A stretch of DNA of 64,000 nt from Lycium barbarum (lineage: Eukaryota > Streptophyta > Magnoliopsida > Solanales > Solanaceae). The first letter of the stretch is position 1; each line of letters begins with the position of its first letter. Position numbers and translations under genes: made by a program. The notes beneath the pieces were generated by a model. The model was not told where the DNA came from, searched no databases, and saw nothing but the letters and a program-made list of their open reading frames with translations. Positions 60,801 through 64,000 of this stretch are shown here, one piece after another. The DNA is taken from contig NC_083339.1 of the NCBI RefSeq assembly GCF_019175385.1, positions 116,731,601 to 116,795,600 on the forward strand, given 5' to 3'.

Positions 60801-61859
60801 CGACGCTCGGATCTTTCGAATGCAGTCTCTGTCCCGAATGGAACTGAGAATTCCCTTCCAAGATCCTCGATGCACTCAACCACAACGAAAAAGAAGAAGA
60901 GAATTTAAAACAAAAATTTAGACTCGATGGAAGTTCCACTGGAAACTGGACTTCTAATTAAAACAAGACTAAGTTTTTTAAAACTTTTAACCAAGGATTT
61001 CAGTATGTCCGCCAAGATGTTTCGACACTGGGGATGGGGTTCTTTATATAGAACCCCGAAAACCCTAAATTTTGTGTCCGTTTTAGTATGAGGCGAGTAG
61101 AAATGGAGGGAAAAATCCCTCCAATGTTGAACAACCAATCACAAGTGAGTATTCAAACTAACAAATGGATAAAACCCATTAAAGGGTTTCAGATGAAAAG
61201 CAGAAGGGAGGGAAAGAAAACAAAATAACCTCTTCAATGGCTGAAATCTGATGGAGGAAGGACGAAATCATTAATTCCTCTTTCCCGAATCAACCGTGCA
61301 TGGTCTGCGGGAGTGAAAGACACCTGTAACCTTGCCATTTCCGCTTTGAAGAGAGAGAGAGGGGGGAAGCGAGAGGCGCCATTGAGTTCTTCTTAGGTCT
61401 GGACGATGAGATAAAAAGATATGGGCCGGATCGGTTTAAACGGTGATGGGCTGGTGACAATGGACTTGTCTGAAAAATGTTCGTGGGTTGATTGGGACGG
61501 ATGGGCTCAAAACTCTGCTGATGAAAGAACTAATTTGGGCTATTTCAACGTGGGCTATTGGGTTTAAAAGCTGATGGGTCTCTCTTTCTTATATTTGTTA
61601 GAGCTCCTAGATCAAAATGAAAGACATTCTTTAGTTAATCATATGTTACCGCGTGCTAAAACATATTTATTAGTACTCAAATAAAATTACACGATATCGT
61701 AATAGTTGCGCGATAACATTTATAAAGTCTGAAAGTAAGTAGTGAAAAAATAAATGCGATGCGTTTTCGCGTAAGACGCCAAATAGGAAAGCTAAAAAAT
61801 GATCATGACGATCATAATGTTAAGTGAGGGCAAAATATAATATTATTATTATTATTATT

Positions 61860-61914
<55 letters not shown>

Positions 61915-62085
61915 GCGGTAATAATAGTGATAATAACCAATGACTATAGTTGGATTATGTAAAACGACGATATTAATAAAAGCTAAATTGTAATAAAATA
62001 TAAATAATTGTTCTTAAATTATCAAAAATATTAGAAGCGCAAATAACTATTTGGAAGAAAGGTGGGACAAAATTGGGTGTCAACA
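57839..62085 (-). mobile_element. Ogre/Tat-type solo LTR (4.25 kb)
   Basis: It starts TGTTATACCCCATTTT and ends TTGGGTGTCAACA on the plus strand, with the perfect TSD ATAGG on both sides (57834-57838, 62086-62090). 'ggagtcgccacctaattatt' at 57910-57929 and 'gggacaaaattgggtgtcaa' at the end are signatures of Ogre/Tat LTRs. The TGTTGACACCCAATTTTG end is the usual LTR start, and a TATA-like 'tatataaag' lies at 61042-61050 on the minus strand, so the LTR reads on the minus strand. No second LTR, primer site or gene was found. Confidence 0.85.
61841..61912. repeat. (ATT)n-(AAT)n inverted microsatellite
   Basis: About eight ATT units are followed directly by a longer run of AAT units, giving a self-complementary hairpin-forming tract inside the Ogre/Tat LTR. 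Confidence 0.9.
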
Positions 62086-64000
62086 ATAGGAATGCGCCTT
62101 ACTTCTGATTGTTAGCTGTTAATCATGATTATGAATACCTTAGCTCATCTTGCTCATTCTTGTGAGCGAATTATAGAGGACGGAGAGAAAAGGAATTATT
62201 AGTACTATTCACATTAGATACTTTACTTTAGAGAACAGACATGACATGGTGCATTGTCTATAGAGGACGTAACGTGGAACATGCGTACATGGGAACGTGA
62301 TTCATATGGAATGAAACGTGAATAGCATGACATGGGGCATGGGACCATAAGCAACCTTACATTTACATGAGTACATCATAGATGCATATCGTGGCGTCTG
62401 GACCTGATTTCATGAGTATTGAGCTAATAATAAGGCATAAGTGTAATTTGCGTGGAGTACAATTGTAGCCTCACTCTTGGGTACTCAGAGACATAAGGCA
62501 TGGATAAAGTATTACCTTCAGAACTTAGATATACTGAAATGATGGGACATGATTCAACATAGCTTACTCTTATCACCGTGAGTAATTGCCCCTGTTATAA
62601 ACAAGGCTCATGAAAAAATGGATTATAGGCATGAATAATTCGTTCCTTGAGCATCTAAGACATGGGTAAAAAGTCACTTTGAACGTACAAATGGCATAGG
62701 TACTTCGGAAAAGATAAGGGCATCCCCTGTGCCAAGCTACGAGATGGTTTAAAACATTAGCCAGAGAAACATAAGCACAAATTACATAGAATCATGGGTA
62801 GGGCATCTATCTTGATTCACCTTCGTTATTATCTAACAACATCATTGTTACGATACCCCTATAAGTGGGATGCATAAAGAAATGGATTAGGGCACGAGTA
62901 TGTGGTAACATGGATAACATAATCATAGGAGTCAAGATCATCATCAGATTCGAAAAACACTTAGATGCTAGAACATGGACATGAGTATAAAATCATGATA
63001 GATACGTGAGACATGGTTACGATTTTTAGCTCTTAGACATGAGCACAACCTGATGTGCAAAACATGAAAGAACCTTTCTTTTGCATGGAGTCTTGGTTCT
63101 TGAATCATAAGCATGGAGTGTAAGACACTAACTTAGGCGTGAAATAGCACGGAGGCATGAGTAGAGTACGCTTGGGCATAACTACCACATGGTACAAAAT
63201 TACTCTGGAATTGGAACCGTTACACCCTTAAAACCAGTTATTCGATCTAGAACTTTATCTCATAACATAATTACCTAGTACTTGATCTCAACGGGCATGA
63301 CAAAAATCGCATCCTACGCACCTTATCTTGGCTACATGAAATTGTGATCCTCTGACATAATCTCCTTAACACCTATCAACTTACGAAACATATAATCTAT
63401 AGCGGCACCTTATCGCACGATCTCCCTCTTAGTTCAAAAGCTGACGTTTAAAGCCTGTGGATCTCTCGAGTTAGCGATAAGTGGTCATCTAGTGGTTCCG
63501 CTAATTTCCTCTAAAATACTGACGACTTATTTCTTCGGCTTACTTCAAGCAAGTCTTACTTACTGGGAAAACTGGATTATTTAAATGAACGGGTTTCTAA
63601 TGTACATAACTGGCATACTAGCTTTATCGTCTTGGGGAAAACTCTTTTCTGATAACTCTTAAAGGCTCTTCTTCTGTAGCTTGCTCTCTTACTGCTTAGA
63701 TGGTTTTCTTCTTTCACCAATTTCTATACCTCAAATTTAACTTAAACCCTTTGGGTTCTATTACGCCTTTGGTGTATTCAGACAGTTATCCACTTAGTAG
63801 TGCTAATTTGACTAAGTAACTCAAATCGTACTTCTACTAACTCTGCTGAAAATTTCTAATTCACTGTATCTATTTAAACTTACTCACTATGCTTCTGTTA
63901 ACCACTTGCTAGCATCATGTTCTCTAATTCTTCTCTGAGTACTAAAGTGAAGCATAAGGATATTTCTAACTTTTCCTCCTTATCTGACTATATTCTGGGG

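Larger units (their letters stand above)
47377..64000 (-). mobile_element. Body of minus-strand gypsy element, broken by two insertions
   Basis: Three pieces share the same unusual texture, very rich in 'acatgg', 'catgaa' and 'atgacatg' words: 47377-48280, 57729-57838 and 62091-64000. Joining them across the two insertions and dropping one copy of each TSD (CATAG, ATAGG) gives a continuous stretch. About 2.9 kb is visible with no gag or pol similarity. This may be the long noncoding 3' region of a large gypsy element or a LARD-like nonautonomous one. The rest lies beyond the window. Confidence 0.6.

Overview
This is plant nuclear DNA, almost certainly from a Solanaceae-type eudicot. The evidence is a Ts-type SINE, Stowaway, Tourist and hAT miniature elements, giant-LTR Ty3/gypsy and Ogre/Tat-type LTRs, an AT-rich background, and one SCARECROW-LIKE 8 type GRAS gene. 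No prokaryotic features, rRNA gene arrays, complete tRNA genes or CRISPR arrays were seen. Family names were recognised by eye; no database search was possible.

The only host gene I can defend is the intronless GRAS regulator at 31811-33736 (+). Almost everything else is transposable-element sequence, much of it nested, and many insertions can be proven from target-site duplications (TSDs) readable in the sequence.

Layout. 0.2-2.9 kb: a Stowaway MITE holding a complete TRIM retroelement, then a Tourist-like element holding a Mutator-like insert. 4.8-5.4 kb: a solo LTR. 6.8-8.3 kb: an hAT-type element (perfect 8-bp TSD) that has captured part of a Rab GTPase gene. 9.8-17.5 kb: a Ty1/copia element (TSD CTTCG) whose gag is split by a 3.3-kb gypsy solo LTR (TSD ATACT). 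17.6-18.4 kb: a short hAT element. 20.8-25.2 kb: a decayed hAT element with transposase remnants and long TA arrays. 26-29 kb: a small LTR element inserted into a Ts-type SINE and itself carrying a TRIM. 30.8-33.7 kb: a MITE-rich promoter region and the GRAS gene. 33.7-41.4 kb: intergenic DNA with scattered MITEs and a SINE-like dispersed repeat. 41.4-44.3 kb: about six related foldback units in a row. 45.3-64 kb: a minus-strand gypsy element, broken by a complete gag-only element with identical-length 3,012-bp LTRs (TSD CATAG) and then by a 4.2-kb Ogre/Tat-type solo LTR (TSD ATAGG).

The most unusual objects are the hAT element with the Rab fragment, and the young gag-only giant-LTR element. 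The latter carries a 5S-rRNA-derived segment and a 41-bp tandem array where pol would normally be.
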